NCBI GenBank assembly: GCA_032119795.1
Contig: JAUMFO010000027.1
Span: 11,714 to 75,713 of the forward strand
Source: JAGIBJ01 sp032119795
Lineage (GTDB): Bacteria; Actinomycetota; Thermoleophilia; Solirubrobacterales; Solirubrobacteraceae
Direction of reading: 5' to 3'
Length of the DNA stretch: 64,000 nucleotides
The notes below the pieces were generated by a model. It made no database searches. It was not told the DNA's origin and worked only from the letters and a program-made list of their open reading frames with translations. Positions 43,226-52,848 of this stretch are shown here, one piece after another. Every line of letters starts with the position of its first letter. The stretch's first letter is position 1. The position numbers and the translations under genes are program-made.

Positions 43226-43759
43226 CAACCTCTACGTGGCTGCGTCGTCGACGTGACAGGCAAAGGTGCCTGCTGCTGCACTCTCTCAGCCCTGCGGCCC
43301 ATCCTGGTCCCGTCTTGGCGCGACTTGGGCAGCGAGAACCACGGGCCGCTGGTCGTCGCTAGGAGCTCGGAACCAACCCGCGATGTAGGCGGCCGGCTCC
43401 TCCGGCCGGACTCCAGGCCGCTGAGGCGCAGAGCATCGCGGCGCCGATCTCTCCCCGCGCGTAGGTCGGGCTTCCGAACTCGCCGGTCGTCTCGCCGCGC
43501 TTGCCTTGCCGAGATCTCAACTTGGACTGAATGCCGAGTTCTATCTGTGCCCCCAAGCCCTAGGCCGCGTCCGCGCCCGGCCTCGGAGCCAACCCAGACC
43601 CGGGCAAAGAGCGATCACGTCCGCACGAAAGTCGTCGGCCAAAGCGGGCGAATGTCCGCGCATTCCCCTGACCCAAAGCGACCTCCAACGGAGAACCCGC
43701 GGTGCGACGCCTGTTCGCGTCCGCTCAGAGCGGAGTTCTGGCCGCGGTACTCTCGGGCG
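43226..43759. other. Divergent intergenic region, nothing specific identified
   Basis: 534 bp between the sigma-factor gene and the 43760 gene. It must contain promoters in both directions. Short ORFs are present in all frames but none shows recognisable sequence. I saw no clear palindrome or hairpin. Confidence 0.4.
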
Positions 43760-44725
43760 ATGCCTGCCAAGCCGGATCCGAGCGTCGAGGACGAGGGGTG
43801 GGAGGAACACGGCGGAGTCAGCGCGCATGCCTGGCGGTCGCAGGCCCAAGCCGATGCCGTGCAGGAGAAAGTCGGTCCGTACCTCGATAAGCATCGCCTG
43901 GCGATGGCCGGGCGCTGGCTGGACTGGGACGGCGACGACGCGACGTTCGTGGTCGCGTTTACCGAGGACGTTGATCGTCACCGCGCCGCTCTCGAGCCGC
44001 TCGGCGCGCGCGTCGTGTTTCGCCGGCATCCTGAGAGCCAGCTCGAGGCCATCGCTGAGGAACTCTTCGCCGTCGCTGAGGAGGTCAACGGCGTCGTCGC
44101 ACTCGCCACTTGGGCCGACCCCATCCAAGGCAAGGCGTTTGTCGAGGCCGTCACGCAGGAGCCCGACCGCCTGCGAGCCGAACTCGCAGCGAAGTATGGG
44201 GAGCTCGCCGAGCTGGTGTGGCTCGGGCCCGACGAGTCGGTGAGCCGCACGGTGGCGTTCGACGCGTACGTGATCGACGACGATGACCGCACGTTGACCG
44301 TCGGCTGGAACGGCGGAGCTCCCGAGCCCGAGCCACTTGTCATCGAGGAGTCGAGCGATAGCATTGTGGTCACCGCGAGCGAGCTGACCCCGGTCGGTGC
44401 AGTCCCCGCATACGGCATGCGGCGCACGGCGACCGCAAGGCTTGAGCTACCGCTCGCGGGGCGCAGCGTCATCGATGCCTCGACCGGCCGAGCGATCGCG
44501 CGCGGCCACGTCGCGCACTGGCACGAACAGGGGACGGAGTTCACCGAGCGGAACGAACCCGTGCTTCAGGACGCCATCGATCTCGTCACAAAGGGAGCCG
44601 ACGCCGACGCCCTCAAGCTGTTCGCGGAGCTCGCCGCAAGCCGGCCAGAAGTCTTCGACGATCCCGTCGTCGCACGCAAGCGACGGCTGGCCGAACTGCG
44701 CCTAAAGAGAACGGCTGGCCCCTGA
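43760..44725 (+). CDS. Protein of unknown function, paralogue of the 46642-47370 protein
   Basis: 321 residues from ATG 43760; the long open frame upstream has no similarity and is excluded. The core aligns with the minus-strand protein at 46642-47370: FVVAFTEDVDRHRAALEPLG versus VMAFTGDLAPHRAALATLAP, LTVGWNGGAPEPEPLVIEES versus LTVMYSGGMDERRQELVIEE, and RLELPLAGRSVIDASTGRAI versus RLASPLAGRRVIDAIGGEER. This copy has extra N- and C-terminal segments (a Trp-rich acidic start and a helical end). No signal peptide. The pairing marks a family duplicated within 3 kb; its role is unknown. Confidence 0.65.
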   Translation: MPAKPDPSVEDEGWEEHGGVSAHAWRSQAQADAVQEKVGPYLDKHRLAMAGRWLDWDGDDATFVVAFTEDVDRHRAALEPLGARVVFRRHPESQLEAIAEELFAVAEEVNGVVALATWADPIQGKAFVEAVTQEPDRLRAELAAKYGELAELVWLGPDESVSRTVAFDAYVIDDDDRTLTVGWNGGAPEPEPLVIEESSDSIVVTASELTPVGAVPAYGMRRTATARLELPLAGRSVIDASTGRAIARGHVAHWHEQGTEFTERNEPVLQDAIDLVTKGADADALKLFAELAASRPEVFDDPVVARKRRLAELRLKRTAGP

Positions 44726-44727
44726 GG

Positions 44728-44751
44728 TTGCACCGCCTGCGGAGGCAGCAA
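44728..44751 (+). terminator. Hairpin after the 43760 gene
   Basis: TTGC-ACC-GCCT-GCGG-AGGC-A-GCAA, a two-part stem starting 2 bp after the stop codon. Short and interrupted. Confidence 0.4.
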
Positions 44752-44905
44752 AGTGGCCGGCGTCCCGAAGGTCGTGATCGCACGCCGATCGAGCTGCCGA
44801 TTTCGGGGCCCACGCCGGCAAGATGCCGCGCGGCCGATCACGGTGGACCATGCCCTCGCCCTGGTGGTCGCTGCTGGCACGCTAAACCGCTACTAAGTCA
44901 ACTGG

Positions 44906-45295
44906 TCAGGGCTCGAGCCAATGATCCAGCCCCATGGCCACCGCTACGGTGACCACCACGCCGATGAGCCAAACCAGGGCGATGAACCCTACGTGTTTGC
45001 CGTCAAGTTCAGCCAAGGCGTAGTGCGTCGCGCCCGCAAGCGCAAACATCGCCACGAAGGTTTCCATTGCGCGCTCGGCGATGGGCGCTCGCATTGCGCG
45101 AAAGACGAAGGTCAATATGAAGCCGAAGAACGCGACCATTCCAAAGCCAAAACCAACCGCTTTGAACCACGACTCAGCTTCAGATTTCTCTCCCTGGGTC
45201 CCCAGCAGGGCTCCGATTCCGAACAATGCGACGGTCCCGAGACCAACTGCGACTGCGTGAGTCGCCCGATGTTTCGCAAACTCCTTCGTTGTCAT
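44906..45295 (-). CDS. Small four-helix membrane protein of unknown function
   Basis: 129 residues from ATG 45295, preceded by AGGGA. Four hydrophobic helices: HAVAVGLGTVALFGIGALLG, AVGFGFGMVAFFGFILTFVF, METFVAMFALAGATHYALAE and HVGFIALVWLIGVVVTVAVAMG. Short charged loops and a MTTKEFAKHRATH cytoplasmic start. No family recognised. Stands alone, in an accessory stretch. Confidence 0.6.
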   Translation of the reverse strand: MTTKEFAKHRATHAVAVGLGTVALFGIGALLGTQGEKSEAESWFKAVGFGFGMVAFFGFILTFVFRAMRAPIAERAMETFVAMFALAGATHYALAELDGKHVGFIALVWLIGVVVTVAVAMGLDHWLEP

Positions 45296-45771
45296 GAGCG
45301 AGTCCCTGCGTCGCCGCGGTGATCCGCGGTGAGGCCCTCTCTCCGTGCGCTGTCGAGGGCCTGGCGCAGCTCGCCGGCAGTCGGTGTTGGAGTCGGCTCC
45401 GTAGCGGTTTCCATAGATCGGTTCTACCGCCTGCGCAGGGCGGCGTCGACCGCCGCAACCGAAACGCCAACGCGGTTTGGAACCGCCACCGATCGGGACG
45501 CCACCCTCGTGGTGCGCGAGGCATCCAGCGCGCTGGAGCCCTCCAAGCGAAAGCAATGATCAACTACGGTGGCCGTCGTAGTCAAGGCTGGCGAGGACCT
45601 CACTATCGAGGGCGCATCCACGTCTTCGGCGCTAGCTGGCACGGGACCTAAAAGGCAAGAGCGCTCTGGGAGTCTGAGTCTCGCGTGGCTGAGAACGCGA
45701 CGACGGCCCCAGGCATCCCCGCGGACGTCCGGTGTGTGCCTAAGACTCCGAGGCCGTGAGTCTGGCCATTC
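45296..45771. other. Divergent intergenic region, nothing identified
   Basis: 476 bp between the small membrane protein and the 45772 gene. No supportable gene, hairpin or palindrome seen; the ORFs here lack sensible protein sequence. Confidence 0.4.
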
Positions 45772-46509
45772 TTGATTACACGGGCGTGGCGCGTCGTGTC
45801 GAGCGCTGACCTTCTTGCCGAGTTGTTCCTCCTCATCGGGAACGCCCGACTGGTCGTCGCCGCCACAGCGCCGTCGGAAACCGTGCAGTACGCCCAAGTG
45901 GCGACCCCGTTCGTGGCGATGGCGGCCGTCGCAGCGACGGTGTGGGGACTCTCCCGAGCGGGTAAACAGCAAAACGCCGCATTGGCTGCTTCGCAGAGAA
46001 ACCACGACGAGGCGCTCAGCGCCGCTGACGACGCGCGTTATCGCGAGGCCACCCGAGAAGCAGTCGCCGCCACAATCGCCGCCTTCCATTCCCAGATCGA
46101 GGCGCTACGCGCTCTCGTGGTCTGGATGCCTGCGTACAACGACATCGTTGGCCAAGTAATCATGGGGCCCACGCCGCCGGAAGGCGCCAACAAAGTGGTT
46201 GAGGCGTATCGCCCGTTCTACGAGGCCGCTAGGTCCGCGGAATCTGAATCGAGGGTCCGAATGGCCCTTTCGCAGATGTATTTTGCGCGCGGCAGCGAGA
46301 TAGGTGATGCCACCGTACGCGCATACCACGCCATCTTGGACGCCCGACAGGGAGTGATTGCGGTCACTCACGTAGACGAACTCACCGAAATGAACATCCG
46401 GCTCGACAAAGCCCGCGAGGCCCTTCAGGGACTCGCCGCCACCGTAGGAGCCGCTTACCGCCCTGACCGCCAGGAGACGGCCCTCCCGCCCTGGTGGTTT
46501 GGAGTATAG
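45772..46509 (+). CDS. Membrane-anchored helical protein of unknown function
   Basis: About 245 residues from a TTG start at 45772; a GTG start a few codons downstream is equally possible. Two hydrophobic stretches near the N-terminus (LLAELFLLIGNARLVVAA and YAQVATPFVAMAAVAATVWGLS) precede a long helical, coiled-coil-like region (KQQNAALAASQRNHDEALSA, ARYREATREAVAATIAAFHS). The rest is cytoplasmic and mostly helical, ending PPWWFGV. The layout resembles the many short YdgA/DUF-type membrane proteins with cytosolic helical bundles. No known role. Confidence 0.5.
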   Translation: MITRAWRVVSSADLLAELFLLIGNARLVVAATAPSETVQYAQVATPFVAMAAVAATVWGLSRAGKQQNAALAASQRNHDEALSAADDARYREATREAVAATIAAFHSQIEALRALVVWMPAYNDIVGQVIMGPTPPEGANKVVEAYRPFYEAARSAESESRVRMALSQMYFARGSEIGDATVRAYHAILDARQGVIAVTHVDELTEMNIRLDKAREALQGLAATVGAAYRPDRQETALPPWWFGV

Positions 46510-46641
46510 GCCCGGCGCTAGGGCAGTTCAGAAGCGCGAAGTCGGTCGAGAGCTGAACCTCGACCGAGGAGCGCATAAGGGCCATGCGGGCATCAGAACA
46601 CACGGTCCGGGAGACCCTGATGCCGCAAGCGCCGGCCGTCG

Positions 46642-47370
46642 CTAGGACGCCTCAAGCCCGGAGCGCCGACCCTCGAGACGCTCCTCGCCGCCAATGGCGT
46701 CGATGACCCGTCGCCCCGCGAGCGGCGAAGCAAGACGACCCGTCACCTCATGGCCCACGCCGACGGCGGCGGAAATGCCGTTGTAGCGCTCGAGCTTCAC
46801 GCTGACCGACACGGCCTCAGCGGTCTCCTCGATGACGAGTTCCTGCCGTCGCTCGTCCATCCCGCCCGAATACATCACCGTGAGCTGCGCGCCGGATCCG
46901 TCGACGGCCCAAGACGTGAAGCCACACTCGGCTGCGCGCCACTCCTCGGTCGCGACAACCTCAAGCTCAACGCGGTCGCCAAACGTGTTCGCCAGCATCA
47001 TCTCGAGTTCGTTCGCTCGAGCCGTGATCACGCTGAGCACCGCCCGGTTGTGCATCGGATTCACCCAGGCGCCTTGGACGTTCACGCCCGCAACCTCGTG
47101 GGCCAGCGCCTCGACGGCCGGCACGAGGGCCTCTAGCTCTGCCTGGTTGTAGCGAGCCTGGGCCACGTGAATATGCGGCGCCAACGTGGCGAGCGCTGCG
47201 CGGTGCGGAGCTAGGTCACCGGTGAACGCCATCACGTCCTGGCCTTCGTCACCGCGCCACGCCCCGGCGAACGTGTCGGCGTTCTCTGACTCGTAGACCA
47301 TGTCCGGGCCAGGGCCGATGAGGGCCTCGAACGCCCTCTGCTCTTTGCGTCGTCGCCGCGAACTCCTCAC
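46642..47370 (-). CDS. Protein of unknown function, paralogue of the 43760-44725 protein
   Basis: 242 residues from the start at 47370 (the first residues MRSSRRRRKEQ are very basic). It shares the AFTGDLAPHRAAL, LTVMYSGGMDERRQELVIEE and LASPLAGRRVIDAIGGEE segments with the other copy. It lacks the extra N- and C-terminal regions of that copy, ending 10 residues after the shared block. Function unknown. It is divergent from the PhoD-like gene. Confidence 0.62.
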   Translation of the reverse strand: MRSSRRRRKEQRAFEALIGPGPDMVYESENADTFAGAWRGDEGQDVMAFTGDLAPHRAALATLAPHIHVAQARYNQAELEALVPAVEALAHEVAGVNVQGAWVNPMHNRAVLSVITARANELEMMLANTFGDRVELEVVATEEWRAAECGFTSWAVDGSGAQLTVMYSGGMDERRQELVIEETAEAVSVSVKLERYNGISAAVGVGHEVTGRLASPLAGRRVIDAIGGEERLEGRRSGLEAS

Positions 47371-47434
47371 CGTGCCAGCGTAGACGCGAGGATTCCTGAT
47401 GGGCGCCTTATCCAGCCCCGTTTACGATCCGCCT

Positions 47435-49129
47435 ATGGCGCGTCTTCTCCTCGGTCCCCTCTTGCGTTTCGTGGGCGAGACCGAGGCGACGATCTGGGTC
47501 GAGACCGACGCGCCTTGCACGGTCGAGATCCTGGGGCAGGTCGCCAACACGTTCTCGGTGATGGGGCACCACTATGCGCTCGTCGTCGTGACGGGGCTGG
47601 AGCCGGGGTCGACGCACGAGTACGAGGTTGCGTTCGACGGGGAGACCGTCTGGCCGCTGCCGGGTGGGCGGTTTGGCCCGAGCGTGCTGCGGACGCTCGG
47701 CCACGCCGAGCCGCTGAAGGTCGTCTTCGGCTCGTGCCGGGTGTCGTCGCCGGACGTACCGCCGTTCACGCACACGCGCGACGAGCACGAGCACGGCCGC
47801 GAGGTCGACGCGCTCGAGGGCCTGATCAACCGCATGCGCGTGACGCCAGCCAGCACCTGGCCGGACCTGCTGCTGCTCGTCGGCGACCAGGTCTACGCCG
47901 ACATCCTCTCCCCCTCCGTCCTCGCTCGCGTCCGCGCGCGGCGTGGCGAACGGTCGCCCGACACGCTCGACGAGGCGACCGGCGAGATCGCCCCCGAGAA
48001 CCAGGTCGCAGACTTCGAGGAGTACACGTGGCTGTACCGCGAGTCGTGGCAGGACGAGTCGCTGCGGTGGCTGCTGTCGACGACCTCCACGGCGATGATC
48101 TTCGACGACCACGACGTGCACGACGACTGGAACACGTCGGCCGCGTGGGTCGCCGACATGCGCGCCCGGCCGTGGTGGCGCGACCGGCTGGTCGGCGGCT
48201 ACGCGACCTACTGGATCTACCAACACCTCGGCAACTGCTCACCCGCCGATCTCGAACACGACGCCCTCTGGCAGCTCGTCAAAGGCGGCGGCGAGCACAC
48301 CGAGGCCGTCCTCGACTTCGCGGGCCGCGCCGCCGACGAGATCGCCGGCACGCGGTGGAGCTTCCGCCGAGACTTCGGCCGCACCCGCCTGATCGTCTTG
48401 GACGTCCGCGCCGGGCGCCAGCTCGAAGAGGGCCAGCGCAAGATGCTCTCCGACGAGGAGATGCAGTGGGTCGAAGGCCAGGTGATGGAGGGCGGCTACG
48501 ACGACCTGCTCATCGCCACGTCGCTGCCCTGGCTGATGGCGCCCGGGCTCCACCACCTGGAGACGTGGAACGAGGCCGTCTGCGCCGGAGCTTGGGGCCA
48601 GCGCCTGCGCGGGCCCGCCGAGAAGATGCGCCAAGCCGTCGACCTCGAGCACTGGGCCGCCTTCAGCCGCTCCTTCACCCGGCTCACCGAGCTGATCGCC
48701 GCGGCCGCCTCGGGCCCAAGCGCCCCGCGCACGATCTCGGTGCTGTCCGGCGACGTGCACCACGCCTACGTCGCCGAGGCGTCCTTCCCCGGCCGGCCGG
48801 AGGTGCGCTCGCAGGTGATCCAGGCCGTCTGCTCGCCGATCCGCAACCCGCTCAACAAGCGCGAGCAGAAGATCCTCCGGGCCCTGCAATCGCGGCCGGC
48901 TGGGCTCATCGGGCGCGCACTCTCCATGGCGACCGGCGCGACAGCCCCGGCGGTGAAGTGGCGCTTCACGCAGCCGCCGACGTTCGACAACCAGCTCGCG
49001 ACGCTCGTCGTCGACGACCAGGGCGTCAGCCTCGACATCGAGAAGACGAGCGGCGCCGACTGGAAACACCCGGTCCTGCGCCAGAGCATCTCGTGGCGGT
49101 CCTGGGCGAGGACTCCACCTCGCGTTTAG
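47435..49129 (+). CDS. PhoD-like metallophosphatase (alkaline phosphatase D family)
   Basis: 564 residues from ATG 47435. An N-terminal fibronectin-like domain (LLRFVGETEATIWVETDAPCTVE, YALVVVTGLEPGSTHEYEV) precedes the phosphatase core: VVFGSCRVSSPD (metal-binding region), LLLLVGDQVYADI (Asp-Gln), AMIFDDHDVHDDWN (DDHD) and TISVLSGDVHHAYVAEA (GDVHH). No signal peptide or Tat motif is visible, so unlike classical PhoD it is probably cytoplasmic; similar signal-less copies are common in actinobacteria. Metal-dependent phosphodiester/monoester hydrolysis is expected. Confidence 0.85.
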   Translation: MARLLLGPLLRFVGETEATIWVETDAPCTVEILGQVANTFSVMGHHYALVVVTGLEPGSTHEYEVAFDGETVWPLPGGRFGPSVLRTLGHAEPLKVVFGSCRVSSPDVPPFTHTRDEHEHGREVDALEGLINRMRVTPASTWPDLLLLVGDQVYADILSPSVLARVRARRGERSPDTLDEATGEIAPENQVADFEEYTWLYRESWQDESLRWLLSTTSTAMIFDDHDVHDDWNTSAAWVADMRARPWWRDRLVGGYATYWIYQHLGNCSPADLEHDALWQLVKGGGEHTEAVLDFAGRAADEIAGTRWSFRRDFGRTRLIVLDVRAGRQLEEGQRKMLSDEEMQWVEGQVMEGGYDDLLIATSLPWLMAPGLHHLETWNEAVCAGAWGQRLRGPAEKMRQAVDLEHWAAFSRSFTRLTELIAAAASGPSAPRTISVLSGDVHHAYVAEASFPGRPEVRSQVIQAVCSPIRNPLNKREQKILRALQSRPAGLIGRALSMATGATAPAVKWRFTQPPTFDNQLATLVVDDQGVSLDIEKTSGADWKHPVLRQSISWRSWARTPPRV

Positions 49130-49139
49130 AGTCCCGGCG

Positions 49140-50027
49140 GTGGCCTGGCCCATCGACGATCCGGCGCTGATCGAGCGACTCACGCTGCCAGACGGCGCCT
49201 TCCGCGACATGATCTCCGGGTTCATGGCGGCGTTCGACCTGCCGCCCTACGACGACGCGTTCTACGACCGCGCCGTGACGTACCCGTGGTCGCGACCGAC
49301 CGGCTCCTACGCGCTCGACGGGGAGACGGTGCTTCCGCTCGATCCACGGACGACCGAGGCCGTCGGCGGCGATCTCGCCGCCCGCGTCCCACTCCTGGCG
49401 ATCGGCTCCAACGGCGCACCGTCGACGCTCGTGCGCAAGTTCGCGCACCTGCCGCGCGAGGACCAGAACCTGCTCGTCGTCGCGGGCCACCTGCACGGGT
49501 TTGACGTCGGCCCAGCCGCGCGCGTCACGCCCTATGGATCCCTGCCCGCGACGCCGTTTGCCAGTCCCGGGACGGCCGTGCGCTCGAGCATCCTGTGGGT
49601 GACGCCCGCTCAGCTGACGGCGCTGACGTGGTCGGAGCTGAGCTACTTCGTCGGCTGGCTCGGACCCGTCGACTTCGAACCCGACGCGGCGCCCGCGGCC
49701 ACCGGCACACCTCCGGTGAGCCAGGCCCTGCTCTACGCCTCGCGCTGGGGCACGCTCACCGACGGCGAGGCGCCGCTGGCCCTCCACGCGCTGCCCGCCC
49801 GCGGACGGACCGCCGCCGCGCGCACCCAGACCGAGCTGCTCGACCACCTGGCGCTGGAGGCGTTCGGCGCCGGCGTCGACGGTCGCGAGCTGCTGCGCCG
49901 CCTCGTCGCCGACCCGGGCGTCTTCATGCGCGAACTCGAGCCCTGGATGGCCGAGCGCGCCGCACCGTTCACGAGCGATGCCTGGCACCCCTTCCCGCGG
50001 GAGCCGGTGGGCAAACCGGCGACCTAG
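49140..50027 (+). CDS. Conserved actinobacterial-type protein of unknown function
   Basis: 295 residues from GTG 49140, 10 bp after the phosphatase gene, so co-transcribed with it. Early PPYDDAFYDRAVTYPWSRP and a segment VPLLAIGSNGAPSTLVRKF, which faintly recalls the YGSN loop of gamma-glutamylcyclotransferase-type proteins, then LLVVAGHLHGFDVG and LSYFVGWLGPVDFEPDA. No signal peptide. I would not assign an enzyme on the loop alone. Its stop codon shares CTAG with the stop of the convergent gene at 50024. Confidence 0.6.
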   Translation: MAWPIDDPALIERLTLPDGAFRDMISGFMAAFDLPPYDDAFYDRAVTYPWSRPTGSYALDGETVLPLDPRTTEAVGGDLAARVPLLAIGSNGAPSTLVRKFAHLPREDQNLLVVAGHLHGFDVGPAARVTPYGSLPATPFASPGTAVRSSILWVTPAQLTALTWSELSYFVGWLGPVDFEPDAAPAATGTPPVSQALLYASRWGTLTDGEAPLALHALPARGRTAAARTQTELLDHLALEAFGAGVDGRELLRRLVADPGVFMRELEPWMAERAAPFTSDAWHPFPREPVGKPAT

Positions 50028-51355
50028 CCCGTCGCCGCTCCCGGGGCGTTCGCGGCACGGCTCTTGAGTGCCGCGTGATCGGCGCGGATCTGCTCGACCT
50101 CAAACGCACGCCTGGTGTCCTCCAAAGCACCCTTCTCGGCCATGCGGTCCAGGCCACTGCGCAGGATCGAATCCGCGCTGAACCCTGCCAACAACGCGGT
50201 GGAGATTCCCTCGACGTCGGCCAATGAGGCGTTCGTCACCTGGAGCACGCCAGCGACGACAGTAATCGGAATCAGCACACGGATCAGGCTGGTCCAACGG
50301 ACGGCAAACCAGTCGCTGTAGCGCCCGTCCTTCCCCTGAATACCCAGTCCGTCGTTGAAGTTGACGGCGGCCAGCGACTTTGACGCCAGGTGCAGAGCTG
50401 CTCCGCCTGCGACCAGTGCGAACAGCGCGACCAGCTCCCAGAAGGCGTGGTGCTCGTTGAAGTGGAGGTTGAACTTGACGGGATCGATTCCGCCGAAGCC
50501 AGCCGTCGCCAGCAGACTGATCGCCAGCCACAAGACCAGAATCGCGGCAACCGGCGCCCACAAGATCGTCGAGACGGCGGCCCACTTCGTGCGGGTCGAC
50601 GTCGGCGCACCGAAGATGGCGCCCTGGCTCATCGCTCGCGTGGGCTGCATCTTGACCTCCGCGATCCCCAGCTCCAGCTGCGCGACTCCGCGCCGGTGGG
50701 GCACGTCCAAGAAACGCGGAGGCGCAATAGCGATCCACGACTTCACCTTGTCGGCGTCGCCTGGCGCAAGGACCCAGCGGGAGAGTTCCTCGGCGATTCC
50801 GACACGGACGCCCAGCGGCGCTCGCTGCGCCTTGCGCCAGAGCAGGAGCACGGCGACATGCTGCGTGGCTCGCTCGAGCGTGGCAACGAGGGAGGCCTGC
50901 GCGCCCGTCAGCTGCTCCCCCACGCGCTGGCCGCCCGCCGGGACGCCCTCAGGCGCCGGCCAGTATTCGTCGGCGATGCTGAGTTCCTCGACCAGCTCGG
51001 TCAGGTGGGTGCCTCCCATGCGCTCCGCCTTGGTGATGGCCGCGCCTTCGTGCGACCGCTCACCAACGAGGAATTCCGCCGCATGCCCTGGGCGCCATTC
51101 GGCCCGCAGGAGGGCTTCACCGTAGGCTGCCGCGCGCTTGCCCGCGTCCTCCGAGGCCAGCTCGGCGGCGAGCGCCCGCCAACGAAAGAGCGAGACGCCA
51201 ACCCGCTCCACGCGGCCGATCAGCTCGTCGAGGTCGACGGGCTCGGGGTACGACCGCTGCGCTACTCGGTCGGTGGCAGCGGTTGCGGCCCGGCGACCGG
51301 TTGAGGGGAGGTGCGACTGACTGAGCAGCAGGGCTTCGACGTGCAAGTCATCCAT
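50024..51355 (-). CDS. Large membrane-anchored protein of unknown function
   Basis: 443 residues from ATG 51355. Residues 1-250 are soluble and helical with no recognised motif (VDLDELIGRVERVGVSLFRW). Three membrane segments follow at about 265-290 (TILWAPVAAILVLWLAISLL), 312-335 (FWELVALFALVAGGAALHLA) and 365-390 (LIRVLIPITVVAGVLQVTN). The C-terminus is a cytoplasmic helix (RRAFEVEQIRADHAALKSRA). No family recognised. Ends tail-to-tail with the 49140 gene, their stop codons sharing CTAG. Confidence 0.55.
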   Translation of the reverse strand: MDDLHVEALLLSQSHLPSTGRRAATAATDRVAQRSYPEPVDLDELIGRVERVGVSLFRWRALAAELASEDAGKRAAAYGEALLRAEWRPGHAAEFLVGERSHEGAAITKAERMGGTHLTELVEELSIADEYWPAPEGVPAGGQRVGEQLTGAQASLVATLERATQHVAVLLLWRKAQRAPLGVRVGIAEELSRWVLAPGDADKVKSWIAIAPPRFLDVPHRRGVAQLELGIAEVKMQPTRAMSQGAIFGAPTSTRTKWAAVSTILWAPVAAILVLWLAISLLATAGFGGIDPVKFNLHFNEHHAFWELVALFALVAGGAALHLASKSLAAVNFNDGLGIQGKDGRYSDWFAVRWTSLIRVLIPITVVAGVLQVTNASLADVEGISTALLAGFSADSILRSGLDRMAEKGALEDTRRAFEVEQIRADHAALKSRAANAPGAATG

Positions 51356-51533
51356 GCCTTAGAGGTTGACCCGAAGGCCGGCCAGGGCGTCCGCCCCGCT
51401 GCGCAGTTCGACTCCGTAGTTCGCCCCCGGCCAGCCGCTCGGGGGGACATCGAACACTCCACCCGAACCGCATAACACCGTAATTCTCGAAATCGACTCG
51501 CTTCGCGGCGACTCGTTCTCTACCGTCGTACGG

Positions 51534-52772
51534 GTGTCCCGTCCCGTCCCGCTGCTCCTCGCAGTGCTGGCCGCCGCGTTCCTCGCGCCGGCCAGCGCCC
51601 TTGCCGTCCAACCCGCGGCCCCCGAGCCCGATCTCACCGCGCCGTTCCTGCGCGCCGCCGCGACGCCGCCCACCACGCTGCCGACGAACTGGGCCTGCCA
51701 CCCAGACCAGACGCCCAACCCCTGCCTAGATGACGGCGAGACGACCGTCTTGCGCTCCACGCAGCTCCAACCGCGGGTCGTCGACCGCGTCGAGCCCGCG
51801 CCCGACAAGACGACGCCGCCCGTCGACTGCTTCTACGTCTACCCGACCGTCACCGCGGCCGGCGGGACCAACGCCCCACGCCACACCGAGCGCGCCCTCG
51901 AAGACCTGCTGCGCTGGCAGGCGCCGCGGCTCGCGCGGACGTGCCGCATGTTCGCGCCGATCTACCGCCAGGTCACGTCGGTGGTGGGCATCGGCGGCAG
52001 CATGGCGACCGGCCAAACCCGCACCTCAGCGGCCATCAATCTGGCTTACTCCGATGTCCTCGGCGCCTGGCGCGATTACCTCGCGCATGACAACGGCGGC
52101 CGCGGCGTGATCTTCCTCGGGCACTCACAGGGCACCGCGATGCTCGTGCGGCTGATGGAGCGCGAGGTCGACCGCAACGCCGAGATGCGCCGTCGGCTCG
52201 TCGGCGCGTTCCTGCTCGGCGGCAACTTCACGGTGAAGGAGGGCAAACGCCTCGGCGGCAACTTCGCCTACGTGCCGACCTGCTCCCAGCCGGCCGAGTA
52301 CCGCTGCGTCGTGGCGTACTCGGCGTTCGGCGCGGCGCCCGGCGGCACCTCGATCTTCGGGCGCATCGGGCCGATCAGCAAGGCGTTTGGCGCGCCCTAC
52401 GGCAAGCCATACGTGCCGGCCTGCACCAACCCGGCTGACCTCTCTGGCGACGCCGGCGTGGTGCGGCCGGTGCTGCGCGGCGCGCCGCCGTCGGGCGCCG
52501 AGGGCGACACCGACGCCCAGTTCTGGAACAAGAAGCGCCCGAAAGCTCCGACGGCTTGGGTCATCCCCGGCGACCGCTTCACCGCCCGCTGCCGGAATAC
52601 GCCGACGACGGCCACCCTGATGATCCAGCGCGGCCCAAGCACGCTGCTCCCGGTCGCCGTGCCGTGGGCCGACTGGGGCCTGCACGCCCGCGAGGTCCAG
52701 CTCACCATGGGCAACCTCGAGCGCATCGCCCAGCTGCAGTCGACGGCCTGGCTGGCGGATCACCCCTCCTGA
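51534..52772 (+). CDS. Secreted DUF3089-family alpha/beta hydrolase
   Basis: 412 residues from GTG 51534. Signal peptide (PVPLLLAVLAAAFLAPASALA). DUF3089 hallmarks: NWACHPDQTPNPCLDD, DCFYVYPTV, RMFAPIYRQVT, and the nucleophile elbow GVIFLGHSQGTAMLVRLME (Ser in GHSQG). Paired cysteines near CSQPAEYRC suggest disulfides in the exported enzyme. Members are treated as esterase/lipase-like; the natural substrate is unknown. Followed by a strong hairpin shared with the convergent GNAT gene. Confidence 0.85.
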   Translation: MSRPVPLLLAVLAAAFLAPASALAVQPAAPEPDLTAPFLRAAATPPTTLPTNWACHPDQTPNPCLDDGETTVLRSTQLQPRVVDRVEPAPDKTTPPVDCFYVYPTVTAAGGTNAPRHTERALEDLLRWQAPRLARTCRMFAPIYRQVTSVVGIGGSMATGQTRTSAAINLAYSDVLGAWRDYLAHDNGGRGVIFLGHSQGTAMLVRLMEREVDRNAEMRRRLVGAFLLGGNFTVKEGKRLGGNFAYVPTCSQPAEYRCVVAYSAFGAAPGGTSIFGRIGPISKAFGAPYGKPYVPACTNPADLSGDAGVVRPVLRGAPPSGAEGDTDAQFWNKKRPKAPTAWVIPGDRFTARCRNTPTTATLMIQRGPSTLLPVAVPWADWGLHAREVQLTMGNLERIAQLQSTAWLADHPS

Positions 52773-52784
52773 GGCAGATCTCGG

Positions 52785-52835
52785 AAACGGACCGCGGTCC
52801 ACTGTCGAAGAGCGACCGTGGACCGCGGTCCGTTT
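52785..52835. terminator. ACGGACCGCGGTCCAC hairpin, copy 1
   Basis: 22-bp arms (52785-52806 and 52814-52835, one mismatch) around a 7-nt loop, flanked by AAA and TTT. It lies between the convergent DUF3089 and GNAT genes, so it can end both transcripts. Nearly identical to the hairpin at 59828-59878. Confidence 0.85.
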
Positions 52836-52848
52836 CGGCGATTCGGCG

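Noticed and set aside
42725..43759. Upstream extension of the 43760 gene over the sigma-factor gene
   Set aside because: Antisense to a clear ECF sigma factor; no similarity in that part, whereas the paralogue blocks start only after 43760.
49140..50027. Gamma-glutamylcyclotransferase
   Set aside because: Only a short AIGSN loop resembles the family; the rest of the sequence does not.
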